From Burkholderiaceae bacterium (GTDB taxonomy: Bacteria > Pseudomonadota > Gammaproteobacteria > Burkholderiales > Burkholderiaceae_C): a stretch of DNA of 64,000 bases. The DNA is taken from positions 248,001-312,000 of the forward strand of contig JACKLO010000008.1 of assembly GCA_024235915.1 (NCBI GenBank), in the 5' to 3' direction. The notes under the pieces were generated by a model that worked only from the letters and a program-made list of their open reading frames with translations, did not search any database and was not told the origin of the DNA. Position 1 is the first letter of the stretch. Every line of letters starts with the position of its first letter. Position numbers and translations under genes: made by a program. Shown here piece by piece: positions 23,757-32,671 of the stretch.

Positions 23757-26132
23757 TCAATCAACCATCCGATGATGCCAGTAACGCCGGCGCAACTGCC
23801 GCGTGCAGACCCCGGGCCCGTCGCCGTCCCAGGTCCAGGCCCCGCAGCTGTCGCTGCGCACGACGGTGATGCCACGCTCGGCATAGCGCGCCAGGACGTC
23901 GGGCGCCGGGTGCCCGAAACGGCTGCGGTAGGCCGCCTGGACGAAGGCGATGCGAGGTGCGACGCGGTCCAGGAACACCGCGGTGGACGAGGTGCGGCTG
24001 CCATGGTGCGGCACCATCATCACGTCGGCACGCAGCATGCCCGAGGTGTCGGCCAAGGCCAGCGCAGCCTCCTGCGCCGCTTCCAGGTCACCGGTGAGCA
24101 GCGCGCGGCGGCCGTTCGCGTCTTCGACCCGGAGCACACAGGACTGGGTGTTGGGCCGTGCCGCCGGATCGGGCGCGACCGGATGCAGCCAGGTGAACTG
24201 CACCCCATCCCAGGTCCAGGCCTCACCGGCACGACAGGGCGCATGTGGCACCTGGCGGGCCGCCATGTCGGTCAACAGCGGGTGCGCCGGCTCCAGCGAG
24301 CTCCAGACCCGTGCCAACGGACGGTGAAGCAGGCTGGCCGCACCGCCGGTGTGGTCGGTGTCGCGGTGGCTGAGCACCAGGGCATCGACTCGCGTCTCGC
24401 CTCGGGCCTGCAGCAGCGGGCGCAGGATGCGGTCTCCTGCATCGGATTCCGGTGACCAGCGCGGGCCAGCGTCGTAGACCAGCAGGTGCCGCTGGGTGCG
24501 CACCAGCACGGCCGTGCCCTGCCCCACGTCCACGGCGACCAGTTCAATACGGCCCGGGTCGGGTCGCGCTGGCAGTGGCGCCACCAGGGGCAGCAGCAAC
24601 GGAAGGCCCAGCCAACGCACCCGCCAGGGCAGCGGCAGCACCAGCAGCGCACCACCCAGCAGCCCGGCCGCCGCGGCCCAGTCAGGCGCCGCCGCTGCCT
24701 GCCACACGGGCAAGCTGCCCAAAGGCTGCAGCACCGAAATCAAGGCCTGCAGCACGGCCGCTGCCAGCGACCACAGCGGCGCCCACAGTGCGCCCAGCAT
24801 CGCCAGCGGCGTGACCAACAGTGAAACCGTCGGGATGGCCACCAGGTTGGCCACGAACCCGACCAGCGACACCTGCTGGAAGAACAGCAGCGTCAACGGC
24901 GCCAGGCCCACCGTGGCCACGGCCTGTGTGCGCAAGCCCGACACCAGCCCCTGGCGCAAGCGCAACCACACCGAGCCATGGCGCGGCGCATCGCCGCCCC
25001 CCAGCATCAACAGGCCCACGGCGCCGAAAGACAGCCAGAACCCCGGCTGCAGCAGCGCCCAGGGGTCCAAAAGGGCCACAGCCACCGCCGCGGCCAGCAG
25101 CACGAAGGGCCCGGGCCAGCGCAGCCCGGCCTGCTGCGCAGCAGCCACCACGCACAACATGCACAGCGTGCGTTGCGCCGGCACGCCCCAACCCGCCAGC
25201 AAGGCATAGGCTGCAGCCAGGACGAATCCGCCCCAGCGCGCCGCCACCGGCGCCGGCACCGCCAGCATGGCCCGCGGCGACCAGCGCCAGGCCCGGCCCA
25301 CCAGCGCCGCCGCCAGCCAGGCGAACATCGTCACATGCAGGCCGCTGATGGCCATCAGGTGCGCCACGCCGGTGTCGCGGAACAAGGCCCAGTCGTCGCG
25401 GTCGATGGCGCCCTGGTCGCCGACCACCAGCGCCGCCAGCACACCGGCCGCACGCTCATCGCGCACATGGTCCTGGATCGACTGTCGAAGCGCGAAACGG
25501 GCCCGGTCCACCCATGCGCCCTGCCGCTCCGCCAACAGCTGCGGCACCGCCGCGGGCGACGCCCGCACGTACCCGCTGGCGCCCAGGCCGCGCTCGAACA
25601 GCCAGAGCTCGACGTCGAACCCGTGCGGATTCATCGCGCCGTGCGGCCGCTTCAGGCGCACCGTGAACGCCCATCGCTGCCCGGGGGCCAGGGCCTGCGG
25701 CGGGCCGCGCAGCAACGCGTCGCCATCGGGGCCGCGAAACCAGCTCAGGGCCAGGCGCGGCGGCACACCCGGCGGCGGGCGCTCCACGTCGACCACGAAG
25801 CGCGTCGCCGTCAGGCTGTCCTGCGGCAGGCCAACGACCCGGGCGGTGATCGGCAGGTCCTGCCCTTCGAGGGCCGGTGGCAGGACCTGGGCCAGCCGCC
25901 AGCTGGCACGCAGATCGGTGGCGGCAAAGGCCGCCGTGGCCAGGGCCAGCGCCACCCAGGGCCAGCGCCGGCGACCGAACCAGCCGATGACCAAGGACGC
26001 GACCAGCGCGATGGCCATGACCCCGGCGGGCGCCGCGCTCGCCTGCTGCAACTGCAGTGCCGACCCGGCCAGCACCGCCCCGCCCAGCATCGCCAGGCGC
26101 CAGCCGATGTCCAGGCCTCCCCGACCATGCAT
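23757..26132 (-). CDS. comEC: DNA internalisation / competence protein ComEC (Rec2)
   Basis: 791 residues from ATG 26132; the open frame extends further but would run into the divergent plus-strand gene. Order: N-terminal membrane helices and DUF4131 (about 1-190), the multi-helix Competence domain with HLMAISGLHVTMFAWL (about 225-510), and a C-terminal metallo-beta-lactamase domain with SHRDTDHTGG and MVPHHGSRTSS. ComEC forms the inner-membrane channel that takes single-stranded DNA into the cytoplasm during natural transformation. Full-length with all motifs intact. Confidence 0.92.
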   Translation of the reverse strand: MHGRGGLDIGWRLAMLGGAVLAGSALQLQQASAAPAGVMAIALVASLVIGWFGRRRWPWVALALATAAFAATDLRASWRLAQVLPPALEGQDLPITARVVGLPQDSLTATRFVVDVERPPPGVPPRLALSWFRGPDGDALLRGPPQALAPGQRWAFTVRLKRPHGAMNPHGFDVELWLFERGLGASGYVRASPAAVPQLLAERQGAWVDRARFALRQSIQDHVRDERAAGVLAALVVGDQGAIDRDDWALFRDTGVAHLMAISGLHVTMFAWLAAALVGRAWRWSPRAMLAVPAPVAARWGGFVLAAAYALLAGWGVPAQRTLCMLCVVAAAQQAGLRWPGPFVLLAAAVAVALLDPWALLQPGFWLSFGAVGLLMLGGGDAPRHGSVWLRLRQGLVSGLRTQAVATVGLAPLTLLFFQQVSLVGFVANLVAIPTVSLLVTPLAMLGALWAPLWSLAAAVLQALISVLQPLGSLPVWQAAAAPDWAAAAGLLGGALLVLPLPWRVRWLGLPLLLPLVAPLPARPDPGRIELVAVDVGQGTAVLVRTQRHLLVYDAGPRWSPESDAGDRILRPLLQARGETRVDALVLSHRDTDHTGGAASLLHRPLARVWSSLEPAHPLLTDMAARQVPHAPCRAGEAWTWDGVQFTWLHPVAPDPAARPNTQSCVLRVEDANGRRALLTGDLEAAQEAALALADTSGMLRADVMMVPHHGSRTSSTAVFLDRVAPRIAFVQAAYRSRFGHPAPDVLARYAERGITVVRSDSCGAWTWDGDGPGVCTRQLRRRYWHHRMVD

Positions 26133-26194
26133 CGGCGCAGTGTAGGGGTCGGCGCTGGAGGTTCCCCCCGTGAAACAGGGGCCCTGGGCGACCC

Positions 26195-26200
26195 CATAAT
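26195..26200 (+). promoter_or_regulatory. Possible -10 element for the exported-protein operon
   Basis: CATAAT lies 32 bases before the ATG at 26233 in the 100-base gap divergent from comEC. No good -35 is visible. A strong purine-rich ribosome-binding site (GAGGAGGCAGGAGA) precedes the start. Confidence 0.35.
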
Positions 26201-26232
26201 CCGCCGCCATCGCATCGAGGAGGCAGGAGAAG

Positions 26233-26964
26233 ATGAGCCGTTCGACGTCGCGCCGGAACTGGCGCCTGGGTGTCTGCGTGGCGGTGTTTGCCGCGTCCCT
26301 GGTCACGGCGCCAGCCGTGCTGGCGCAAGCCGCATCCAAGCTCATCGCGCCGGGCTTTGCCGGCCTGGCCAAGAGCGACGCCGTCGTCATGATGCCGGTG
26401 GACGTGGAGCTGTTCTCGATGAGCGCCGGCGGTGTGCTGGAGCCCCGGGCGGACTGGACGGAATCGGCCCGCGGCCACATGACCACGGCGCTGGTCGACC
26501 GGGTGAAGGCGCTGGGCCTGCCGGTCAAGCAGGGCAACGTCGACCTGGCTGACGAATTCGCCGAGCAGGTGGGCCTGCATGCCGCGGTGGCCACCTCGAT
26601 CTCCCGCCACCACGCCTTCGGTGGCGTCTGGGCCCTGCCCACCAAGGCCGAAGGGCTGAACTGGACCTTCGGCGACGCCATGCAGGGCCTGGGACGCAAG
26701 GCCGACGCCCGTTATGGCCTGTTCGTGTGGGTGCGCGACAGTTATGCCAGTGCCGAACGCAAGGCCGCGATGGTGCTGCTCGCCTTGGCCGGCATCGGCA
26801 TCACCGGCGGCGCGCAGATCGGCTATGCCTCGCTGGTGGACCTGCAGACCGGGCAGGTCGTCTGGTTCAACCAGCTCGCACGCGGCACCGGTGACCTGCG
26901 CGAGGACGAACCGGCGCGCGAGACCATCCAGAGCCTGCTGACCGGGCTGCCGCCGGTCCAATGA
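26233..26964 (+). CDS. Hypothetical exported protein
   Basis: 243 residues with an N-terminal signal peptide (arginine-rich start, hydrophobic core, cleavage near APAVLAQA at about 32). The mature part has no motif I recognise. It contains a KSDAVVMMPVDVELFS strand, a hydrophobic segment (AAMVLLALAGIGITGGAQIG, about 178-197) and the ending LVDLQTGQVVWFNQLARGTG, reminiscent of lipoprotein-like periplasmic proteins. First gene of a three-gene set joined by ATGA overlaps with an M48 protease and a lipoprotein, which suggests a cell-envelope role. Confidence 0.72.
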   Translation: MSRSTSRRNWRLGVCVAVFAASLVTAPAVLAQAASKLIAPGFAGLAKSDAVVMMPVDVELFSMSAGGVLEPRADWTESARGHMTTALVDRVKALGLPVKQGNVDLADEFAEQVGLHAAVATSISRHHAFGGVWALPTKAEGLNWTFGDAMQGLGRKADARYGLFVWVRDSYASAERKAAMVLLALAGIGITGGAQIGYASLVDLQTGQVVWFNQLARGTGDLREDEPARETIQSLLTGLPPVQ

Positions 26965-28169
26965 AACGGCGCGCCTGGCTGCACCAGGGCTGCGCACATT
27001 GCCTCGCCCTGGCCGGCCTGTCCCAAGGCCTGCCGGCCTGGGCCCAGGCTGCGGGCGGTGCGGCATCCGCGGCGGCTTCTGCCCCGGAGGCTGCCGATGG
27101 CTACGCCCTGCCCCCCCGCTTCGAGCGGCCCGACCTCGCCAGTGACGAAGGCGGCCTCTGGGCCATGATGGACCGGGAGGAGCGTCGGCTCCGCCGCAGC
27201 CCCTTTCGTCTGCGCGAGCCGGGATTGGAGGATTACCTGACGGCGCTGGCCTGCCGCCTGGGCGGCGGCCACTGCCCGGACATCCGCGTCTATGCGGTGC
27301 GCGCGCCCTTCTTCAATGCCAGCATGGCGCCCAACGGCATGATGCAGGTTTGGTCGGGCCTGATGCTGAGGGCGGACAACGAGGCGCAGCTCGCCGCCGT
27401 CATCGGCCATGAGATCGGCCACTACCTGCAGCGTCACACCCTGGAGCGGCTGCGCGACATCCGTGCGCGCAGCGCCTTTGGCCAGTTCCTGGGCCTGTTC
27501 GGCGTGGTCGGGCTGATCGGCTCGATCGCTGCCATGGCCGGCGCGCTGGCCTTTTCACGCGACCAGGAACGCGAGGCCGACCGCATCGGCGTGGACCTGA
27601 TGCGCCGCAGTGGCCACGACCCACGGGAGGCCGCCACGGTCTGGGGCAACCTGCTGGCCGAACTGCAGGCCACGCCGGGCGCCGACCCGACCCAGGAAAG
27701 CATCCTTTTCGCCACGCATCCGCCGTCGGCGGAGCGGCGCGACACGCTCGACGCCTTGTCCATCGGCAGCAGCGGCGACAAGGGCGAGGCCGCCTGGCGC
27801 GCCCGCGTCGCGCCCCTGCGGCGCGAACTGCTGGCCGACGAGATCAAGCGTGGCCGCCCCTTCGAGACGGTGGCACTGACCACCCGCCTGCTGGGCCGCG
27901 AACCCGGCGACGCCGAGTTGCTCTACTGCCGGGGCGAGGCCTACCGCCGCCGCGGCGTGGAAGGTGACACCGCCCTGGCACTGGCAGACCTGCTGGCGGC
28001 CGCGGCCAGCCCGCAGGCACCGCCGCTGGCGCACCGCGCGCTGGCCACCCTGCACCGCGACGCCGGCGACAAGGCCGCTGCACGCACCGCCTTCGAACAC
28101 TACCTGGCTGCCGCGCCCGATGCGCCGGACGCCGCCATGATCCGTCAGAACCTGGAGGAACTCCGATGA
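26961..28169 (+). CDS. M48 family metalloprotease (BepA/LoiP type)
   Basis: 402 residues with an exported N-terminus (about 1-30, ending LPAWAQA). The zinc motif is HEIGH (His150-His154) within VIGHEIGHYLQRHT, with a downstream third-ligand region DQEREADRIGVDLM. The C-terminal 110 residues are helical, TPR-like and Ala-rich (ELLYCRGEAYRRRG, AHRALATLHRDAGD). Periplasmic M48 proteases of this build handle outer-membrane protein assembly or quality control. The start overlaps the preceding stop (ATGA), as does the next gene. Confidence 0.86.
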   Translation: MKRRAWLHQGCAHCLALAGLSQGLPAWAQAAGGAASAAASAPEAADGYALPPRFERPDLASDEGGLWAMMDREERRLRRSPFRLREPGLEDYLTALACRLGGGHCPDIRVYAVRAPFFNASMAPNGMMQVWSGLMLRADNEAQLAAVIGHEIGHYLQRHTLERLRDIRARSAFGQFLGLFGVVGLIGSIAAMAGALAFSRDQEREADRIGVDLMRRSGHDPREAATVWGNLLAELQATPGADPTQESILFATHPPSAERRDTLDALSIGSSGDKGEAAWRARVAPLRRELLADEIKRGRPFETVALTTRLLGREPGDAELLYCRGEAYRRRGVEGDTALALADLLAAAASPQAPPLAHRALATLHRDAGDKAAARTAFEHYLAAAPDAPDAAMIRQNLEELR

Positions 28170-28762
28170 CCATCCGCTTGTCCTTCCGCCGCCTGGTTGC
28201 GGCCTTCGTTGTCCTGCTGGCGGCGGGCTGCGCCCAGGTGAGCCATGTGCAGACTGGCGACGTGGTGCTGCGCGAGCGCATGACTGTCACTGTCGACAAG
28301 GCCTGGAACCAGTTCGAACGCGGCCTGGGTGACGACACGCCGACCTGGACGCAGGACGGCTTCACCGTCGACGCGCTGCGTTTCTACGTCGGCCTGGCCG
28401 ACGGCGAACTGATCGCGCCGACCCCCTCGGAACCCAAGGGCCAGCAGCCGCTGGCCTTCAAGTCCGGCATGCGCCCGGCGCAGATCGTGGCGCTCTACGA
28501 AACCTACTACTCGCGCGGCGGCTCCACCTTCACGCTGGACAAGCTGAGCCCCGACACCTTCGCCGGCGGCGAAGGCTTCCGCTTCGAGTTCAGCAGCATC
28601 CGCAAGTACGACGAGGTCACGTTGCGCGGCATCGGCTGGGGTGCGGTGCGTGACGGCCGGCTCTACGTCATCACCTACACCGCACCGCGGATGTCGTTCT
28701 TCGAGCGCCACCGGGGCAGCGCGGAAGCCATCGCGCGTTCGGCACGCATCAAGAAGGGTTGA
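28166..28762 (+). CDS. Putative lipoprotein
   Basis: 198 residues with a clear lipobox (VVLLAAGC, Cys about 23). The mature domain (about 24-198) has no family I recognise, but its predicted alternating strands, including FRFEFSSIRKYDEVTLRG and LYVITYTAPRMSFFERH, suggest a small alpha/beta fold. ATGA overlap with the M48 gene makes co-translation likely. A partner in envelope maintenance is plausible but inferred only from context. Confidence 0.75.
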   Translation: MTIRLSFRRLVAAFVVLLAAGCAQVSHVQTGDVVLRERMTVTVDKAWNQFERGLGDDTPTWTQDGFTVDALRFYVGLADGELIAPTPSEPKGQQPLAFKSGMRPAQIVALYETYYSRGGSTFTLDKLSPDTFAGGEGFRFEFSSIRKYDEVTLRGIGWGAVRDGRLYVITYTAPRMSFFERHRGSAEAIARSARIKKG

Positions 28763-28835
28763 TGCCGCCTGGGCAGACACTGCGGCGCTGTAGCATGAGG
28801 TTTTGACCCGCTGCCGCTGACGCCGCTGACCCGCC

Positions 28836-29294
28836 ATGTCCATCGCCTCCCGCCTGCAAGCCCTTGGCATCGTGCTGCCGCCCGTGGCCGTGCCCGCCGC
28901 CGCCTATGTGCCCTTCGTGCGCACCGGCAACCTCGTCTTCCTCTCGGGCCACATCGCCAAGCAGGACGGCAAGCCCTGGGTCGGGCAACTCGGCCTGACC
29001 ATGGGCACGGACGAGGGCAAGGCGGCCGCGCGTGCGATCGCCATCGACCTGATGGGGACGCTGCAGGCGGCCGTGGGCGACCTGGAGAACGTGACCCGCA
29101 TCGTCAAGGTCATGAGCCTGGTCAACAGCACCGCCACCTTCACCGAGCAGCACCTGGTCACCAACGGCTGCTCCGAGCTGCTGGGTGAGGTCTTCGGCCC
29201 TGCCGTCGGCGCCCATGCGCGCAGCGCCTTCGGCGTGGCGCAGATCCCCACCGGGGCCTGCGTCGAGATCGAGCTGATCGCCGAGGTCAAGTGA
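28836..29294 (+). CDS. RidA family protein (YjgF/YER057c/UK114)
   Basis: 152 residues covering the whole family. The conserved end RSAFGVAQIPTGACVEIELI contains the Arg that holds the imine substrate's carboxylate in RidA. The N-terminal part fits the longer 150-residue subgroup (ALGIVLPPVAVPAAAYVPFV, LVFLSGHIAKQDGKPWVGQL) rather than the 128-residue archetype. RidA hydrolyses reactive enamine/imine intermediates; members of this subgroup may have other roles. GTGA overlap with dsbB downstream. Confidence 0.88.
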   Translation: MSIASRLQALGIVLPPVAVPAAAYVPFVRTGNLVFLSGHIAKQDGKPWVGQLGLTMGTDEGKAAARAIAIDLMGTLQAAVGDLENVTRIVKVMSLVNSTATFTEQHLVTNGCSELLGEVFGPAVGAHARSAFGVAQIPTGACVEIELIAEVK

Positions 29295-29752
29295 ACCCGT
29301 CCGCCAAGCGCGGGGTGCTGGCGCTGACGGCGTTGGTGGCGCTGGCCGCCGTCGGTGCTGCTTACTTCACCCAACATGCCTGGGACATGCAGCCCTGCCC
29401 CTGGTGCGTGCTGCAGCGGCTGATCTTCGTGGCCATCGCCGCCGCGGCGCTGCTGGGCCTGCTGTGGCCCGCCGCCGGTGCCCTGTTGGCCGGGCTGCTG
29501 GCGGCCTGCGGGCTCGCGGCGGCGCTTTGGCAGCACTTCGTGGCCGCCAGCGCCGAATCCTGCGACCTGACCCTGGCCGACCGCATCATGGCCGCCACCG
29601 GGCTGGATGGTCGGTTCCCGGAGGTCTTCATGGCCATGACCAGTTGCGCCGACGCCAAGGTCGACCTCTTCGGCCTGCCCTACGAAGCCTGGAGCGGCAG
29701 CTTGTTCGCCGCCGCGCTGGTGGCCATGATGGCCGTGCTGCGCCGCCGCTGA
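29291..29752 (+). CDS. dsbB: Disulfide bond formation protein DsbB
   Basis: 153 residues from GTG 29291 overlapping the ridA-like stop. Four hydrophobic helices. The first periplasmic loop has the CxxC pair in MQPCPWCVLQR, and the second loop has paired cysteines in AESCDLTLAD and MTSCADAKVDL. DsbB reoxidises DsbA and passes electrons to ubiquinone. Length is slightly short compared with E. coli (176) but normal for betaproteobacteria. Confidence 0.88.
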   Translation: MNPSAKRGVLALTALVALAAVGAAYFTQHAWDMQPCPWCVLQRLIFVAIAAAALLGLLWPAAGALLAGLLAACGLAAALWQHFVAASAESCDLTLADRIMAATGLDGRFPEVFMAMTSCADAKVDLFGLPYEAWSGSLFAAALVAMMAVLRRR

Positions 29753-29796
29753 CGAGGGTCAAGACCCGGCCGGGCCGCGTCGGGCAGCATCGCCCG

Positions 29797-30999
29797 ATGC
29801 CTGAACATCCCAGCTTCGACGCCGACGTGCTGATCGTCGGCGCTGGCCCTGCCGGCCTGGCGCTGGCGGCGGCCTTGGCCGATGCCGGCCAGCGCGCCCT
29901 CGTGCTCGAACGCCAGCCGCGCGAGGCGCTGGCCAACCCGGCCGAGGATGGCCGCGAGATCGCCCTCACCCACCGCGCCCGCGGCATCCTGCAGCGCCTG
30001 GGCTGGTGGGAGCGGCTCTCTGCCGACGACGTCGCCCCGCTGAACGAGGCCCGTGTGGCCGATGGCGAAGCGCCCGCGCGGCTGCGCTTCGGCCCGGGCA
30101 CGAAGGCGCCGCTCGGCTGGCTGGTGCCCAATCACCGCTTGCGCGCGGTGGGCTGGGCGGCGGCCTCGTCGCGCCCACGGCTGACGATCGAGACCGGTGT
30201 GGAGGTCACGGCCCTGGCTCGCGACGACGCCGGGGCCACCGTGACGCTGGCCGACGGCAGCCAGCGCCGTGCGCCGCTGGTGGTGGCGGCCGACAGCCGT
30301 TTCTCTGCCACCCGCCGGCTGGCCGGCATTGGCGCCGCGCTGCGCGACTTCGGCCGCAGCGTGGTGGTCGGGCGCGTGGCACACGCACAAGCCAACGACG
30401 GCATCGCCTGGGAGTGCTTTCGCCACGGCCACACGCTGGCGCTGCTGCCGATGAATGGCGGTTGCAGTTCGGCCGTGGTGACCATACCGTCGGAACAGGC
30501 CCCCGAGTGGTTGGCGCTCGACGATGCCGGGTTCGCTGCGCGCGTGCAGGCCGCGTCCGGCGGCGTGCTGGGGAAGCTGCATGCCGCCGGGCCGCGGCAC
30601 CATTACCCGTTGGTCGGCGTCTATGCCCGGCGTTTCGTCGGTCCGCGCTTCGCGTTGGTGGGCGACGCCGCCGTGGGCATGCACCCGGTGACCGCCCACG
30701 GCTTCAACTTCGGCCTCTACGGCGTGGAGGTGCTGGTGCGTGAACTGCAGCGGCACCGCGGCGCTGCCGGCGCGGACCTGCCGCGGGCGCTGGCCGCCTA
30801 CGAGGCCGAGCACCGGCGCACCACCTGGCCGATCTACCAGGGCACGAACGCGGTGGTGTCGCTGTTCACCGACGACCGCCCGCTGGCCCGCGTGCTGCGC
30901 CCAGCGGTGCTGGCCTTGGCTGGCCAGGCGCCGGGCCTGCGCACCGTGGTGCGGGGCCTGATCACGCGCCAGCTGACGGGGCAGCCCCAGTGGGCATAG
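29797..30999 (+). CDS. FAD-dependent ubiquinone-biosynthesis hydroxylase (UbiH/UbiF/UbiM family)
   Basis: 400 residues from ATG 29797. Rossmann motif VLIVGAGPAGLALAAALADAG at the N-terminus, the DG-type motif around RRAPLVVAADSRFSATR, and the second FAD motif LVGDAAVGMHPVTAHGFNFG. This is the class of flavin monooxygenases that hydroxylate the ubiquinone ring. The C-terminus (FTDDRPLARVLRPAVL) fits UbiM-like 5-demethoxyubiquinol hydroxylases best in my recollection, but UbiH or UbiF cannot be excluded. Placed 44 bases after dsbB, whose electron acceptor is ubiquinone; this may be coincidence. Confidence 0.8.
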   Translation: MPEHPSFDADVLIVGAGPAGLALAAALADAGQRALVLERQPREALANPAEDGREIALTHRARGILQRLGWWERLSADDVAPLNEARVADGEAPARLRFGPGTKAPLGWLVPNHRLRAVGWAAASSRPRLTIETGVEVTALARDDAGATVTLADGSQRRAPLVVAADSRFSATRRLAGIGAALRDFGRSVVVGRVAHAQANDGIAWECFRHGHTLALLPMNGGCSSAVVTIPSEQAPEWLALDDAGFAARVQAASGGVLGKLHAAGPRHHYPLVGVYARRFVGPRFALVGDAAVGMHPVTAHGFNFGLYGVEVLVRELQRHRGAAGADLPRALAAYEAEHRRTTWPIYQGTNAVVSLFTDDRPLARVLRPAVLALAGQAPGLRTVVRGLITRQLTGQPQWA

Positions 31000-31005
31000 A
31001 CCCGC

Positions 31006-31749
31006 TCAGGCGCGGCGCCATCGCCACGTGATGCCGGCCGCGCCCAGCGCCAGCGCGGCCAGGGCCAGGCTGGCGGGTTCGGGCACCTGTTGGCCATCCA
31101 CCCAGAACAGCAGGTCCTGCCGGGTGGCGGAGGTCATCACGTAGAGCTGCCGGTCAATGCCGGCCTGGCTGGCGCCGGCCAGCAGGTCGTTGGCGTAGGT
31201 CCGGTAGCTGCTGGTGTCGGAGAACAGCGCGCCGGTGCTGACGGCAAGACTGCTGTCGAAGTCATAGACGACGTTCCAGATCGCCAGTTGCAGGGCCGTG
31301 GACTCCTGGGAACTGTCCACCAGGGTGTCCAGCGACTCGGCGTGGCTGACCAGCCGCGCCAGCCGGTCGGCCCGCGCTGCGCCAAAGGCGGCCTCGGCGG
31401 TCTTGATGGTGAAGGTGGTGTTGCCCAGCTCACCATCCAGCTTCACCGTGTAGGCGGTGCCGGCGTTGATGTTGACGGTCTGCGCCAGGTCCACGCAGTA
31501 CAGCTCCACCGCGTCCAGGTTGAACCCAGCATCGGTCAGGCCCGACAGGCTGCCGCGGAAGCCACCGGCCCGTCCGCTGTAGTTCGGGCTGCTGACGTTG
31601 ACGGCATGCCCGGCGCCGAACAGCCAGCCGTTCATGGTCAGCGTACCGGCCTGGGCGAACAGTGGTGCGCAAAGGACGGCAGCCCCGAGCACCAGGCTTG
31701 GCATCAGATGGCGCTGGCGGCGTGCGTTGGATGGCGCGGCATGGGGCAT
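31006..31749 (-). CDS. PEP-CTERM sorting domain protein
   Basis: 247 residues from ATG 31749; GGAG lies 10 bases upstream, and the open frame would otherwise extend to 31833. Signal peptide ends near PLFAQA/GTL. The mature part is Ser/Thr/Ala-rich with YCVDLAQTVNINAG and STALQLAIWNVVYDFD, like other PEP-CTERM proteins with a thioester-like or beta fold. The C-terminus has the sorting signal VPEPASLALAALALG, a hydrophobic helix and RWRR. Processed by an exosortase (not in the window) and linked to exopolysaccharide production. Convergent with the flavoprotein gene, 6 bases apart. Confidence 0.87.
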   Translation of the reverse strand: MPHAAPSNARRQRHLMPSLVLGAAVLCAPLFAQAGTLTMNGWLFGAGHAVNVSSPNYSGRAGGFRGSLSGLTDAGFNLDAVELYCVDLAQTVNINAGTAYTVKLDGELGNTTFTIKTAEAAFGAARADRLARLVSHAESLDTLVDSSQESTALQLAIWNVVYDFDSSLAVSTGALFSDTSSYRTYANDLLAGASQAGIDRQLYVMTSATRQDLLFWVDGQQVPEPASLALAALALGAAGITWRWRRA

Positions 31750-31906
31750 GGGCAGCAGACTCCGGGCATGAACCCGGAACGCCCGGGTCTCGTCCGGGGC
31801 ATCGGCCGCAGGCGATGCCACTTGAGCCCGCACCGCGCTGGTTTCCGGTCATCGGTCACGCGGGCTGGCACGCACACAGCGGCCACCGCGATTCGCCTGC
31901 GTCAGG

Positions 31907-32671
31907 TCAGCCGGTGGCAGCCACCGGTTCGGCGGCCCGCGAGAACAGCCGACCGAACCCCTGCGCTGTCGGGTCCAGACCGGCCACACGCATCAGGTCC
32001 CAGAAGCCGGCGGGCGAACTGGCCGTCACCGGCAGGCCGTACCGCGCCTCGAGCGGCTCCACGACGTCGTGCGTGCGCAATCCGCCACAGGAGATGAACA
32101 GACCCTGGGCCGACGGCGCCCGTGACAGCACACGTCCGGCCAGGTCATTCAACGTGGCCGGCGTGACGGCGAACACCTGCTGCACGCCAACGACGCTCAG
32201 GCCCTCGATGGCCAGCACCTCCAGGCCTTCGTGGGTCAGGTAGTCCACCAGGCGCTGGTTCAGCTCGTCGATGTAGGACGTGGCGACCGCCACGCGCCGC
32301 ACACCCAGCGCCTGCAGCGACCGCACCACGGCGTGGCTCATCGTCGTGCAGGGCACGCCGGCGGCGTCCTCCATTTCGCGGCGCAGCGCCTCGGTGCGCT
32401 CGGCGCCGCGGTAGAAGCTGATCGACGTGCCCATCATGGACACCGCCTGCGCGCCTTCGGCCGCCAGTTCGCGGGCGGCGCCGACGATGCGGTCGACCAC
32501 CGGGGCAAAACCGTCGGGCGAAACGCCGCCGATGCCCAGGCCGCGGGCGACGAAGCGGAGGCGGTCACCATAGAGGTGGCGCGCATCGTCCGGCACCGCA
32601 CCGTCGGCCGGCGGCACGATCAGCCCCAGGCAGGGGCGCGGGTCAAGGGTGCGCATGGCGGGGCTGCTCAT
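31907..32671 (-). CDS. Arylmalonate decarboxylase-like enzyme (Asp/Glu racemase superfamily)
   Basis: 254 residues. It matches the Bordetella arylmalonate decarboxylase pattern closely: LGLIVPPADGAVPDDARHLY at the start, MMGTSISFYRG (Gly where racemases have their first catalytic Cys), VATSYIDELN with the oxyanion-hole Tyr, Cys195 in FISCGGLRTHD, and the ending SSPAGFWDLMRVAG. Only one catalytic Cys remains, so cofactor-free decarboxylation of a disubstituted malonate is likelier than racemisation. Its ATG overlaps the TctC-type gene stop (ATGA). The natural substrate is unknown. Confidence 0.82.
   Translation of the reverse strand: MSSPAMRTLDPRPCLGLIVPPADGAVPDDARHLYGDRLRFVARGLGIGGVSPDGFAPVVDRIVGAARELAAEGAQAVSMMGTSISFYRGAERTEALRREMEDAAGVPCTTMSHAVVRSLQALGVRRVAVATSYIDELNQRLVDYLTHEGLEVLAIEGLSVVGVQQVFAVTPATLNDLAGRVLSRAPSAQGLFISCGGLRTHDVVEPLEARYGLPVTASSPAGFWDLMRVAGLDPTAQGFGRLFSRAAEPVAATG

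Noticed and set aside
26133..26699. N-terminal extension of ComEC
   Set aside because: It is antisense to the signal-peptide gene at 26233 and lacks membrane helices; homology begins at ATG 26132.
31795..31830. Sigma-54-type promoter upstream of the PEP-CTERM gene
   Set aside because: A TGGCA...TGC pair exists on the minus strand, but GG-to-GC spacing is two bases short of the -24/-12 requirement.
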